From contig CANJMI010000016.1 of NCBI GenBank assembly GCA_947475525.1, positions 1-64,000 on the forward strand: DNA of 64,000 bases. The letters are read 5' to 3'. Each line of letters begins with the position of its first letter. The first letter of the stretch is position 1. This DNA is from Polyangiaceae bacterium (lineage in GTDB: Bacteria; Myxococcota_A; Polyangia; Polyangiales; Polyangiaceae). Made by a program: the position numbers and the translations under genes. Positions 24,235 through 34,088 of the stretch are shown piece by piece. Under the pieces are notes generated by a model. That model did not search any database. It was not told the origin of the DNA and saw only the letters and a list, made by a program, of their open reading frames with translations.

Positions 24235-25214
24235 TGGCAGGGCTCCAGCCAACACGTTCGCTGCTCTTGACCGGCGCGACAGGTTTCGTCGGTGGTGCCG
24301 CGAGACTCGCGCTCGCTCGCGAGGGCTGGCGCATACGGTGCCTGACGCGAGACGCAGCGCGGGCAAAAAAGCGCGAACCTACACTGGACTGGGTGCAGGG
24401 CGACGTGGGGGATCCGGCCTCGTGTGCACGGGCGCTCGAGGGCTGCCAGGCAGCACTCTACCTCGTGCACGGGATCGGCGAGGGCGACGATTATCACGGG
24501 AACGAGGTGAAGGCCGCAGCCACCTTCTCAAAGGCGGCGGCCGCAGCTGGCGTCGAACGCATCGTGTACCTCGGCGGCGTCGCGCCGGTCGGCACGGGCT
24601 CCGATCACCTGCGCAGCCGGCTCGACGTAGGCGAGGCGCTGCGTGCCGGTTCGGTGAAGACCATCGAGCTGCGCGCAAGCATGATCGTCGGGCATGGCAG
24701 CCTCAGCTGGCTCATCGTCCGCGACCTGACGGCCCGCTTGCCGTTCATGGTCCTGCCGCGGTGGCTCAAGTCACGCACTCAGCCGGTCGGGATTGACGAT
24801 GTCGTCGTGGCGCTGTTGGGGGCTCTCGAGCTGCCTCTCGGGGCGAGCGCCTGGTTCGATATCCCCGGACCGGTCACGCTCTCCGGAAAGGAAATCCTCA
24901 ATGAGACCGCGGGCGTCATGGGCCTTCGTCACCCGCGCATGATCGAAGTACCTTTTCTGTCGCCGCGCTTGTCATCGCATTGGGTTCGCTTCGTCACGCG
25001 TGCACAGTGGTCCGTCGCACGTGAAGTCGTGGTCGGCTTGACCGAGGATCTGCTCGCGCGAGACGACCACTTCTGGGAGCTCATCGGCCATCCACATCGC
25101 TGCTCCTTTGCCGAGGCGGCCAAGCGGGCTCTCGATGCCGACGGCGAGCATCGTGTCCAAGGAGCCTGGGGCGCCATCGAGCGCGCTCGGGGGCTCTCGA
25201 AGAGTTCGTTATGA
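24234..25214 (+). CDS. NAD(P)-binding epimerase/NmrA-like SDR protein
   Basis: This 326-residue atypical SDR begins with the Rossmann GATGFVGGAARLAL motif (TGxxGxxG), followed by WVQGDVGDPAS, YLVHGIGEGDDYHGNEVKAA and VERIVYLGGVAP. The Tyr-x3-Lys pair is absent at its usual place, as in NmrA/complex-I-NDUFA9-like members. It ends with a helical part containing HWVRFVTRAQWSVAREVV. The family reduces or isomerises varied substrates or acts as a redox sensor. The same kind of gene accompanies lipocalin genes in LitR-controlled clusters of other bacteria (family knowledge). Overlaps at both ends indicate an operon. Confidence 0.85.
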   Translation: MAGLQPTRSLLLTGATGFVGGAARLALAREGWRIRCLTRDAARAKKREPTLDWVQGDVGDPASCARALEGCQAALYLVHGIGEGDDYHGNEVKAAATFSKAAAAAGVERIVYLGGVAPVGTGSDHLRSRLDVGEALRAGSVKTIELRASMIVGHGSLSWLIVRDLTARLPFMVLPRWLKSRTQPVGIDDVVVALLGALELPLGASAWFDIPGPVTLSGKEILNETAGVMGLRHPRMIEVPFLSPRLSSHWVRFVTRAQWSVAREVVVGLTEDLLARDDHFWELIGHPHRCSFAEAAKRALDADGEHRVQGAWGAIERARGLSKSSL

Positions 25215-25855
25215 ATGGCGACGCTTTGGAAATCCTGACCATCAAGTCCCGCAGTACGACCCTCGCGTTCGCGTCCATCGTCGGGTGGCTTGCCGCTGCC
25301 TCGATGGCGGGACCACTCGGTATCTGGCTTAGCGTTGGCGGTGCGGCGCTTGTGCTCGGCATCGCCGTCCTGCTGTTTCAACGCCCGGCGTCGAAGGCGC
25401 TGTTGCGGCCGAGGGCGTGGCTCGTTCTCCTTGGCGCAGCCGCGGGAGGCGTGATGGCCGTCGCCACCTACCTTCTCTACCCACCTTTCTCGCGCATTTT
25501 GCCATTCATCGTGACCGACACCGCGCGGCTGTACGCGGCGTTTCGGGCGCCGTCGTTCGTCGTCGCGTCGGTCGCGCTGGTCCCCATCATCCTCGGAGAG
25601 GAACTGGTCGGGCGAGGCGTCGTTCAGACGTCGCTGGTCGAGCGGCTTGGAGCTTGGCGAGGCATCCCGCTGGCAGCCGTGGTGTACGCGCTGGTGCACG
25701 CGCCTCTCGGCTCGCCCGTGCTGGTGGCGGTCGCGTTCTTCTGCGGGCTCGCGTGGGGCATTATGCGCGCCATGACAGCGAGTCTCGTACCCACCTTGGT
25801 GGCTCACCTGCTGTGGGACGTGCTCGTCCTGCTCTGGCTGCCGCTGGACACCTGA
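25211..25855 (+). CDS. CPBP family intramembrane metalloprotease
   Basis: About six membrane helices carry the CPBP (Abi/CAAX protease-like) motifs: GEELVGRGVVQ (EExxxR), YALVHAPLG (second motif His), and TLVAHLLWD (third His/Asp motif). It should cleave a membrane or prenylated peptide, but the substrate is unknown. ATG 25211 overlaps the epimerase stop (ATGA), so it belongs to the same operon. The carotenoid oxygenase gene begins 62 bases after its stop. Confidence 0.9.
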   Translation: MNGDALEILTIKSRSTTLAFASIVGWLAAASMAGPLGIWLSVGGAALVLGIAVLLFQRPASKALLRPRAWLVLLGAAAGGVMAVATYLLYPPFSRILPFIVTDTARLYAAFRAPSFVVASVALVPIILGEELVGRGVVQTSLVERLGAWRGIPLAAVVYALVHAPLGSPVLVAVAFFCGLAWGIMRAMTASLVPTLVAHLLWDVLVLLWLPLDT

Positions 25856-25917
25856 CCTAGGGCCCTCGACACGGCGTAGTTGAGCGCAAGCGAGCGAGAC
25901 GATACAACGCTGTAGCC

Positions 25918-27384
25918 ATGCTCTCTCGTCGTAGCTTTCTTCAGCTTGCGGGTCTCAGCGGTGCCGGCTTCGTCAGCGGCGTGCCGCTCCTCGGTGGTTG
26001 CCGCACTCAAGCCGTCGATTCACCGCTGACCGAGGCGCTTCCGGACGATCCGAGCAAGCCGTGGTGGCTGCGCCAAAACTACGCGCCGGTCGGCGAGAGC
26101 GAGGCGCACGACCTCGAGGTCGTCGGCGCCCTGCCGCCAGCGCTCGCGGGGCTGTATCTCCGCAACGGCCCCAACTCGCTCGGCGTCGACACGTCCCACT
26201 GGTTCCTCGGCGACGGCATGGTCCACGGCGTGCGGCTCGAGGGAGGCAAGGCGCCGTGGTACCGCGCGCGCTACATCAAGACCGAAGCACTCGGCGCAAC
26301 CGGCGACGCACTCGCGCCACCGACGCTCACCCACCATCAGGCCAACACCAGCATCCTCGTGCACCAGAAGCGCGTCCTCTGCCTCGAGGAGGTCGGCTTG
26401 CCTTACCAGATCTCGAGCGATGACCTCTCGACCATCGGCCCGTACGACTTCAGCCAAAAGCTGAAGACGGCGATGACGGCGCACCCGAAGCTCGATCCGC
26501 TGACCGGCGAGCTGTTGTTCTTCGGCTACGGTGTGTTCGAACCGGCGCTCACCTATCACCGCGTCGATGCCAAGGGCGTGCTGGTGCAGAGCGAGAAGAT
26601 CCCGCTGCCGAAGGCGGTGATGATGCACGACTTCCAGGTCACCGCGACACACGTCGTGTTCATGGACCTGCCGATCCTCTTCGACATCGATCTGGCGATC
26701 TCAGGCAGCGGCTTTCCCTTTCGCTGGGCCCCCGAGAACGGCGCGAGGATCGGTGTGATGCCGCGCACGGGCACCGCGGCCGACGTGAAGTGGATCGAGA
26801 TCGAGCCGTGCTTCGTGTTTCACACCTGGAACGCGTTTCACGATCCGAAAAACCCGGCGATCATCCACCTCGACGCCATCCGCTACACGAGCATCTGGGA
26901 AAAGAATTCCAGCGATTTTAACACCGATGGCCGGGCGCATCGCTTCAGCATCGACACCGCCGCGGGCAAGGTCGGGCTGACGCAGCTCGACGACCACATT
27001 GCCGAGTTCCCACGCATCAGCCCAAGGCAGCAGGGCGGCGTTTATCGCTATGGCTACTGTCTCTCGACCGATGGCGTCGTGGCGGCGGACGGCTCGCTGC
27101 CCGCCTTCAATCACGTGGCGAAATACGACCACCAGACCGGCAAGCGGCAGCTCCACGCGCTCGCGGCCGGGCAGGAACTCGATGAGGCGATGTTCGTCGC
27201 CGATCCCGCTGGTAAGGGCGAAGACGACGGCTGGCTTCTCGCTTACATGTTCGATCACGCCGACAATCGTAGCCAGCTGCTCGTCCTCGACGCGGCGGAG
27301 ATCTCCGCGCCACCTGTCGCACGGGTGCTGCTGCCTCACCGCGTGCCCCACGGCTTCCACGGCGCCTTCGTCCCCGCCAGCTGA
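25918..27384 (+). CDS. Carotenoid cleavage oxygenase, Tat-type signal
   Basis: The N-terminus is a twin-arginine signal (SRRSFLQLAG) followed by a lipobox-like LLGGC, so export is predicted. The body is a seven-blade propeller enzyme of the RPE65/CCO family: LYLRNGPNSLG near the start, and the four Fe(II) histidines in TAHPKLDPLTGE, MMHDFQVT, FHTWNAFHD and HGFHGAF (C-terminus). It should split carotenoids with O2 to apocarotenals. The 488-residue length is normal. Position in the light-sensor run suggests light-induced expression; a periplasmic or membrane-bound site would be unusual. Confidence 0.93.
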   Translation: MLSRRSFLQLAGLSGAGFVSGVPLLGGCRTQAVDSPLTEALPDDPSKPWWLRQNYAPVGESEAHDLEVVGALPPALAGLYLRNGPNSLGVDTSHWFLGDGMVHGVRLEGGKAPWYRARYIKTEALGATGDALAPPTLTHHQANTSILVHQKRVLCLEEVGLPYQISSDDLSTIGPYDFSQKLKTAMTAHPKLDPLTGELLFFGYGVFEPALTYHRVDAKGVLVQSEKIPLPKAVMMHDFQVTATHVVFMDLPILFDIDLAISGSGFPFRWAPENGARIGVMPRTGTAADVKWIEIEPCFVFHTWNAFHDPKNPAIIHLDAIRYTSIWEKNSSDFNTDGRAHRFSIDTAAGKVGLTQLDDHIAEFPRISPRQQGGVYRYGYCLSTDGVVAADGSLPAFNHVAKYDHQTGKRQLHALAAGQELDEAMFVADPAGKGEDDGWLLAYMFDHADNRSQLLVLDAAEISAPPVARVLLPHRVPHGFHGAFVPAS

Positions 27385-27586
27385 GATCACATCAGGCTCT
27401 TGCCGGGGATGCACAGGACTGCGCCGCGACGCCGCCGAGGAGCCGGAGCAGCTCACGGCCGCCGAAGCCGCGGGAAGATGCGGTTGCCCGGCTTCTAGAG
27501 GTCGCCCCGACTTTTACACAAATAGGACGGCGGTTTCCGAAGGCCTCGCAACCTCAGCCCTTTTTCTTGGTATCTTCCCGCCCCAC

Positions 27587-28408
27587 ATGGACCGCACTGC
27601 CGTTTTTGTCGATGCCGGCTACCTCTTCGCCGCAGGCTCCAGGCTCGTGGCGAACGAGAAACTCCCGCGCGGCGAGCTGCAGCTCGACTACGACGCGGTC
27701 CTCGAATTGCTCGCAGACCTGACCGCTCAGCTCACCGGGCTGCCCCTCTTGCGCATCTATTGGTACGACGGGACGGCCACTGGCCCAACCCCGCAGCAGC
27801 TCGCGCTTGCGTACCGGCCCAACGTGAAGTTGCGCCTCGGCTTCATGAACCAGCAGGGCCAGCAGCAGGGCGTTGACTCGCTGATCGTCGCCGATCTGAT
27901 CAACCTGTCGCGCAACCGAGCGATGGCGGACGCGCTCCTTCTGACCGGTGACGACGACCTCCGCGTCGGTATGCAGCACGCCCAGGAGTTCGGAGTCCGG
28001 GTCCATCTTTTGGGCATCGCGCCTTCGCGAGACAACCAATCGGGCTTCCTCGCGCAGGAAGCGGACAACGTTCGCGAGCTCACGCTGATCGAGGTCCGTT
28101 CGTTTCTCACGCGTGCGACTTCGCAGACCGCGTCGGTGTCACCGGGCGCACTATCGCCGACGACATCCATGCCCGCGACAGCCTTGGCATTTGAGGGCGT
28201 GGCCGAGCGCGTCGCTTGCGAACTCAATCCGGAAGAGCTTTTGGCGGTGCTGAACGAAACGGCCGGGGCCTCGGTTCCCTCGTCGATCGATCGTCGACTT
28301 CTCGTCGCTGGTACCCAAGCTGCCGGTGGTAACAAGCTCACTTCAGAGCAAAAGCACGGTCTCCGTGGCGCATTGCTAAACGCCTGTCGTAGCGTCGGAA
28401 AGGCGTAG
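27587..28408 (+). CDS. NYN-domain (LabA/PIN-like) putative nuclease
   Basis: ATG 27587 begins MDRTAVFVDAGYLFAAGSRL, the NYN/PIN-like first strand with its catalytic Asp. It is followed by LLRIYWYDGTATGPTPQQ, GVDSLIVADLINLSRNRAMADALLLTGDDDLRVGMQHAQEFGVRVHLLGI (second and third acidic positions). About 90 further residues form a separate helical C-terminal domain (EELLAVLNETAGAS...). NYN proteins are usually RNases. The ATG starts at the family's typical position; an open frame upstream is out of context. No operon partner seen. Confidence 0.85.
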   Translation: MDRTAVFVDAGYLFAAGSRLVANEKLPRGELQLDYDAVLELLADLTAQLTGLPLLRIYWYDGTATGPTPQQLALAYRPNVKLRLGFMNQQGQQQGVDSLIVADLINLSRNRAMADALLLTGDDDLRVGMQHAQEFGVRVHLLGIAPSRDNQSGFLAQEADNVRELTLIEVRSFLTRATSQTASVSPGALSPTTSMPATALAFEGVAERVACELNPEELLAVLNETAGASVPSSIDRRLLVAGTQAAGGNKLTSEQKHGLRGALLNACRSVGKA

Positions 28409-28466
28409 GCAGCGGGCTCGACGCCTACGCGTGCGCGGGTCTCTCAGTGCCGCGCGAGAAAGCGCG

Positions 28467-28742
28467 TTATTCGGCCTTGCCGAAGAGAAACATCGCGCCC
28501 ATCGCGAGAAAGACAACTCCAGCCACCCGCCGAATCCAGTGCGGTGGGATGAACCGACCTACCACTTCGCCACCCATCACCGCGATGGCGGAGGTGGCGA
28601 CCAGGGCCAGCGCCGAGCCGGCAAAGACGACCCATTTCGACTTGCCTCCCGCCGCAAGCGAGAGCGTCGCGAGCTGCGTCTTGTCGCCGAGTTCAGCCAC
28701 GAAGATGGCGGCAAAGGTCGATGCGAGAAGTCTCCAGTCCAT
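28467..28742 (-). CDS. GDT1/TMEM165 family (UPF0016) cation transporter, half-size
   Basis: This 91-residue protein has three hydrophobic segments and a single copy of the family motif: VAELGDKTQLATLSLAA. Full-length members have two such motifs and six or seven helices; bacterial half-size members work as homo- or heterodimers. The family moves Mn2+ or Ca2+ against H+. The ending RVAGVVFLAMGAMFLFGKAE is typical. I see no yybP-ykoY riboswitch in the 143 bases upstream. Confidence 0.88.
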   Translation of the reverse strand: MDWRLLASTFAAIFVAELGDKTQLATLSLAAGGKSKWVVFAGSALALVATSAIAVMGGEVVGRFIPPHWIRRVAGVVFLAMGAMFLFGKAE

Positions 28743-28824
28743 GTTTGCTCCAGTGGTGGCAGTTGATGAGGCTGCGCTGATCTACCTCACATCCTTCGGG
28801 CACGCTTTGGAGATGCGCGCCTAC

Positions 28825-28863
28825 AAAAAGCCGAAGGGCCAGCCCGTGAGGACCAGCCCTTCG
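28825..28863 (-). terminator. Rho-independent terminator of groESL
   Basis: CGAAGGGC (28832-28839) and GCCCTTCG (28856-28863) form an 8-bp stem. Read leftward, CGG and then TTTTT (28829-28825) follow. It lies 22 bases after the groEL stop. Confidence 0.85.
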
Positions 28864-28885
28864 TCATACGACTGACCGTTTGGGA

Positions 28886-30535
<1,650 letters not shown>

Positions 30536-30553
30536 TTACGGTAGGGTTGGGGT

Positions 30554-30844
30554 TCAGCTCTCGAGGATGCCGAGGATGTCTTCCTCGCGGAGGATGAGCA
30601 GCTCTTCGCCGTCAACCTTGACCTCGGTGCCGGCGTACTTGCCGAAGAGGACGCGATCATTCGCCTTAACCTCGAGTTTGCGGAGCGTGCCGTCCTCGGC
30701 GACCTTGCCATTGCCGACGGCAACGACGGTGCCCTCGATGGGCTTCTCCTTGGCGGTGTCCGGAATGAACAGGCCACCTTTGGTTTTCTCTTCGCCTTCA
30801 AGGCGCTTGACGAGAACTCGGTCGTGCAGGGGTCGAATCTTCAT
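30554..30844 (-). CDS. groES: Co-chaperonin GroES
   Basis: ATG 30844 opens the standard 96-residue Gro[17 protein letters not shown], the mobile loop [17 protein letters not shown] that contacts Gro[11 protein letters not shown], and the ending [19 protein letters not shown]. It caps the GroEL ring during folding. An open frame extends upstream to 31102, but the first conserved residue is at this ATG, with GGAGGA just before it (after the leader AAAAAA stretch). First gene of the heat-shock operon. Confidence 0.99.
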   Translation of the reverse strand: MKIRPLHDRVLVKRLEGEEKTKGGLFIPDTAKEKPIEGTVVAVGNGKVAEDGTLRKLEVKANDRVLFGKYAGTEVKVDGEELLILREEDILGILES

Positions 30845-31005
30845 GTCATCCTCCAAAAAACCGCTGAGGTTTCGGGAACTCCCGTTCACGCTCGCGGTGG
30901 TCATTTGTGTCATCGGCCAAGCTCCTATGCGGAGCGACGCCGTGGTTGCTGCCCGGGGTTCCGTGGCGGGGGAGGCCGCCGTGGGGCCGGGGAGCAGTCG
31001 CTTTG

Positions 31006-31032
31006 TTAGCACTCTCTTGACGTGAGTGCTGA
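31006..31032. promoter_or_regulatory. CIRCE element (HrcA operator) of groESL
   Basis: TTAGCACTC-N9-GAGTGCTGA matches the CIRCE consensus TTAGCACTC-N9-GAGTGCTAA with a single mismatch. It lies just downstream of the predicted transcription start and ~160 bases before groES. HrcA binding here represses the operon until heat shock. Confidence 0.97.
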
Positions 31033-31043
31033 CAGGCGCCGGG

Positions 31044-31071
31044 AAGATAGCCGTAGCTGCGGGCGTGTCAA
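31044..31071 (-). promoter_or_regulatory. Sigma-70-type promoter of groESL
   Basis: Read leftward: −35 TTGACA (31071-31066), 16-base spacer, −10 TATCTT (31049-31044). CIRCE begins about 12 bases after the −10 box, the usual HrcA-controlled layout. Confidence 0.8.
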
Positions 31072-31100
31072 GGGGCAGAATACCGAATTGCTTCGCGAGC

Positions 31101-31126
31101 ATAGCAGTCGCGTCCGAGAGTGCTAA
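31101..31126. promoter_or_regulatory. Second, degenerate CIRCE-like site
   Basis: ATAGCAGTC (7 of 9 match to the left arm), 8 bases, and GAGTGCTAA (perfect right arm, 31118-31126). It lies upstream of the −35 box, so it could strengthen HrcA repression or be a decayed duplicate. Spacer is one base short of the standard nine. Confidence 0.5.
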
Positions 31127-31317
31127 GTCGTCGAGATGATTCGGGGAACTATAGGTTTTAGAGTTCTGGCCGTTCCGTTTGGTAACAGCTAAAAAGAAAG
31201 GGGAGAGCCTGTAATTGCAGGGACTTTCCCAGTCTGAGACAAAAAACGGTCGATTGTGCGCCCCCCGGTCTCGACCGCCCCGCGCAAGAGGTCGTTCTTC
31301 CCGAGAAGGAGTGCACC

Positions 31318-31926
31318 ATGAGTGAGTCCCATCGCGGTATCGACCTGTCTCCGAACGTCAACGGCTACTTCGAGGAGGTCGTCGACGACGCCGTCCGGGC
31401 ACGGCGCGTGGACACGAGCCACGCGACCAAGCAATACCTCGCCGGCCTACTCGGCGATTACGCGCGCGGAGTCCACTCGGTGGAGCCGCTCGAGCGGCCG
31501 CTGACCTTTCTGCTTCAGGATGCGCTCGAACAGACCGGCGCCCAACGCTTTGAGCGATTGCGGCGTATCGGTGACGGCGTCCTCTACGCGCTCGGTTTCT
31601 TCGGCGCCCGCATGACGCGCCGCGGGGCCGATGCTCGCTACGTGATGGTCGTCGGTTCGTCCGCGTACGGGCATGCGGCAGCGATGCTGCGACTTGGGGG
31701 CGGGGGCGGGGCGCCGGACGTGCTGCGCGAGCTCGCGGACGGTTACGGTCGCTTCGTCGAGGTGATGACCGAGATCGCGGATGGCACGCTCGCCTCGAAT
31801 GCAGATGCCGACGATCGGGTGCTGCGTATGTACGAGCGCTGGCGCGAGACGGGTTCCGAGCGGCTGGCAAGCGAGCTCGTGGGGTTAGGCCTTACGCCGA
31901 TGCGAGGGACGACGGCGGTCCATTGA
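31318..31926 (+). CDS. Conserved-looking protein of unknown function
   Basis: ATG 31318 follows GAAGGAG at a good distance. The 202-residue protein is mostly helical, with [55 protein letters not shown], and a C-terminal [20 protein letters not shown]. There is no signal peptide or membrane segment, so it should be cytoplasmic. I do not recognise the family. It is followed after 13 bases by another unknown gene on the same strand, and the two likely work together. Confidence 0.75.
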   Translation: MSESHRGIDLSPNVNGYFEEVVDDAVRARRVDTSHATKQYLAGLLGDYARGVHSVEPLERPLTFLLQDALEQTGAQRFERLRRIGDGVLYALGFFGARMTRRGADARYVMVVGSSAYGHAAAMLRLGGGGGAPDVLRELADGYGRFVEVMTEIADGTLASNADADDRVLRMYERWRETGSERLASELVGLGLTPMRGTTAVH

Positions 31927-31939
31927 GGAGCGCCGGTCG

Positions 31940-32521
31940 ATGAACCTCCCCGCGATCATCCAACAGCGTCTCTGCCATTATTACGGGCTCGACTCCGTGC
32001 CCGACGTCGGGCCCTTCATCGAGGCGCGCGACGACGTCCTGCGTGAGCGGGTGCTCGTTCGCGAAGGCGACGATGGAATCGATGTGCGGGTCGAGCTGCC
32101 GAGCGCGGCGTTTGCGGCCACGCCGAGCCTCGATGTCGTGTGCCAGGTCGTCGAAGGTGTAAGCCATTTTGTGCTGATCGCGGAGCGAGCGCGCTGCGAA
32201 TTGCCGACGACGCACCTTGAACTCGAGCTGCAAGCCGAGGTCGACAAGTTCCTCCTGCTCGGCGTGTTGCCCGAGCCTCTGCCTTCGGCCGAGCGTGTCC
32301 GACTTCGTTGGCAGTTGTTCGACGCGGTTCGCTACCAACACGAGGCGGGGACGGTACCCGGTGACCGTTACCGCCTCGCGAATCGGACGGCGGACCGCTT
32401 CGTCGACCGCCTCGATCGCGAGTACCTGCGGCACTCTCGCATGCGCGAGCTGCGCTTTTATCTTCAACGGTTTTTTCGCGCGGGACAGACCGCGAAGCTC
32501 GAGCTCGCGCGGGCCGCGTGA
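31940..32521 (+). CDS. Conserved-looking protein of unknown function, coupled to the previous gene
   Basis: The 193-residue protein has MNLPAIIQQRLCHYYGLDSVPDVGPFI at its start, VVCQVVEGVSHFVLIAERARCELPTTHLELELQAEVDKFLLLGVLPE in the middle, and a basic, Arg/Tyr-rich helical C-terminus (DRFVDRLDREYLRHSRMRELRFYLQRFFRAG). The acidic EVD and conserved-looking His residues could be an active site but nothing is established. It has no export signal. It starts 13 bases after the stop of the upstream unknown gene, so an operon is likely. I do not recognise the family. Confidence 0.75.
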   Translation: MNLPAIIQQRLCHYYGLDSVPDVGPFIEARDDVLRERVLVREGDDGIDVRVELPSAAFAATPSLDVVCQVVEGVSHFVLIAERARCELPTTHLELELQAEVDKFLLLGVLPEPLPSAERVRLRWQLFDAVRYQHEAGTVPGDRYRLANRTADRFVDRLDREYLRHSRMRELRFYLQRFFRAGQTAKLELARAA

Positions 32522-32588
32522 CCCCGGCCGGCGCTCTGCCGCGCGGTACGGCTTGGCTTTCGCGCGCTCGTTTGCGATAGTTCCGGGC

Positions 32589-33992
32589 ATGAATCAGGGC
32601 TGGAATGCGGGCGCGAATCTGCCGGACGGTTACGGTTCGTCCGGCGCACCGCCCGCTGGCGGCGGCTACGGACCTCCAGGCGGAGCGCCTCCAGGTGGCG
32701 GCGGCTACGGGCCTCCAGGCGGAGCGCCTCCAGGTGGCGGCGGCTACGGGCCTCCAGGCGGAGCGCCTCCAGGTGGTGGCGGCTACGGACCTCCAGGCGG
32801 AGCGCCTCCAGGTGGCGGCGGCTACGGACCTCCGGGTGGAGCGCCTCCAGGTGGCGGCGGCTACGGGCCTCCAGGTGGAGCGCCTCCAGGTGGCGGCGGC
32901 TACGGACCTCCGGGCGGAGCGCCTCCAGGTGGCGGCGGCTACGGACCTCCGGGCGGAGCGCCTCCAGGTGGTGGCGGCTACGGACCTCCGGGCGGAGCGC
33001 CTCCAGGTGGCGGCGGCTACGGACCTCCAGGCGGAGCGCCTCCAGGTGGCGGCGGCTACGGACCTCCAGGTGGTGGCGGCTACGGACCTCCAGGTGGAGC
33101 GCCTCCAGGTGGTGGCGGCTACGGACCTCCAGGTGGCGGCGGCTACGGACCTCCAGGTGGTGGCGGCTACGGACCTCCAGGTGGCGGTTACGGAATGCCG
33201 CCGCAAGGCCAAAAGTCGGGTGGCAATGGCGGCTTGATTGCGGGTCTCGGGATAGGCTGCCTCTTGCTCTTCGCGCTCGTAGGCTTCGGGGTCTATTCCG
33301 TCGTGAACCGCACGACCAAGGCGGCGAAAGCTCTCGCGTCCGCGGTCGCATCGAGCACGATTTCCGACGGAGATCCCGTGCCGACGACGACGACATCGGG
33401 CGGCGGCGCGATCAAGGTGACCTTCAAAAGTTCGAGCTTTTTCCGCCCGCGGGTCGGCAAAGCACTGCATTTCGTCGGCGAGCTCGTGAATTCCGGCAGC
33501 GACCCGGTTTCCGCGCCGGGCGCCAAGGTGACCTTGTTCGACGCGGCGGGCACCGCGGTGGACAGCTCCATCTGCATCGCGAGTGGCGTGCGAGCCTTAC
33601 CGGTCGGCGAAAGCGTGCCGTGTTGGGGCTTATTCAGTAAGGCGGAAGAGTACAAAACCATCAAGGCGGAGGGCACGGGCTACCCGCTGTACATGGCCCT
33701 TAAGCTCGCCTCGTTGACGATGAGCGACGTGACGGGCAACGAGCCCGCGAACACGTACGCCCCTTACAAGGTGACGGGCAAAGTCACGAACAAGTCGACC
33801 TTTGCCGCGAAAGCCGTGTGGGTTGCGGTCGGCCTCTACGACGAGGCCGACAAACTCGTCGGCGCAGGCCAGGGCCCCGTGGCGGGCAACGATCTCGATG
33901 CAAGCTCCGCCGGCAAGTTCGAGGTCAATGTGTACAACGTGGCGGCGAAACCGAAGCGCTTCGAGGCGAAGGCGTTCGGCTACGACAAGTGA
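32589..33992 (+). CDS. Gly/Pro/Tyr tandem-repeat membrane protein with FxLYD-like C-terminal domains
   Basis: ATG 32589 begins MNQGWNAGANLPDGYGSSG. Residues ~25-205 are about eleven copies of GGGGYGPPGGAPP mixed with shorter GGGGYGPP units (DNA period 39 bases). A single membrane helix (GGLIAGLGIGCLLLFALVGFGVYSVV) follows. The outer part has two beta-sandwich-like units resembling FxLYD/DUF3426 domains: KALHFVGELVNSGSDPVSAPGAKVTLFDAAG and YAPYKVTGKVTNKSTFAAKAVWVAVGLYDEADKLVG. The Gly/Pro part is cytoplasmic by topology, as in other myxobacterial proteins with proline-rich N-termini. Function unknown. Confidence 0.88.
   Translation: MNQGWNAGANLPDGYGSSGAPPAGGGYGPPGGAPPGGGGYGPPGGAPPGGGGYGPPGGAPPGGGGYGPPGGAPPGGGGYGPPGGAPPGGGGYGPPGGAPPGGGGYGPPGGAPPGGGGYGPPGGAPPGGGGYGPPGGAPPGGGGYGPPGGAPPGGGGYGPPGGGGYGPPGGAPPGGGGYGPPGGGGYGPPGGGGYGPPGGGYGMPPQGQKSGGNGGLIAGLGIGCLLLFALVGFGVYSVVNRTTKAAKALASAVASSTISDGDPVPTTTTSGGGAIKVTFKSSSFFRPRVGKALHFVGELVNSGSDPVSAPGAKVTLFDAAGTAVDSSICIASGVRALPVGESVPCWGLFSKAEEYKTIKAEGTGYPLYMALKLASLTMSDVTGNEPANTYAPYKVTGKVTNKSTFAAKAVWVAVGLYDEADKLVGAGQGPVAGNDLDASSAGKFEVNVYNVAAKPKRFEAKAFGYDK
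32660..33190 (+). repeat. 39-nt tandem coding repeats
   Basis: Roughly eleven 39-base units (core GGCTACGGACCTCCAGG plus CGGAGCGCCTCCAGGT), with a few shortened 24-base units near the end. Because the period is a multiple of three and GC-rich, several other frames are also open here, which creates false long ORFs on both strands. Recombination could change the copy number without breaking the frame. Confidence 0.95.
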
Positions 33993-34088
33993 AGCGAGCC
34001 TGCGCAGCCGTCGAACCTCTCCGGTGTCCCGCCGTCCTTTCCTTGCGTCGCAGGGCAAATCTCAGCGCAAGGGGCTAAGCTGCCGCTC

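Noticed and set aside
32660-33190. Tandem repeats as a CRISPR array
   Set aside because: Contiguous 39-base units without unique spacers, in frame within a protein gene, and no cas genes.
32016-33470. Long open frames on the minus strand and in other plus frames over the Gly/Pro repeat
   Set aside because: A GC-rich repeat whose period is a multiple of three leaves several frames open; the translations are monotonous Arg/Ser/Ala strings with no domain, and the plus-strand membrane protein explains the region.
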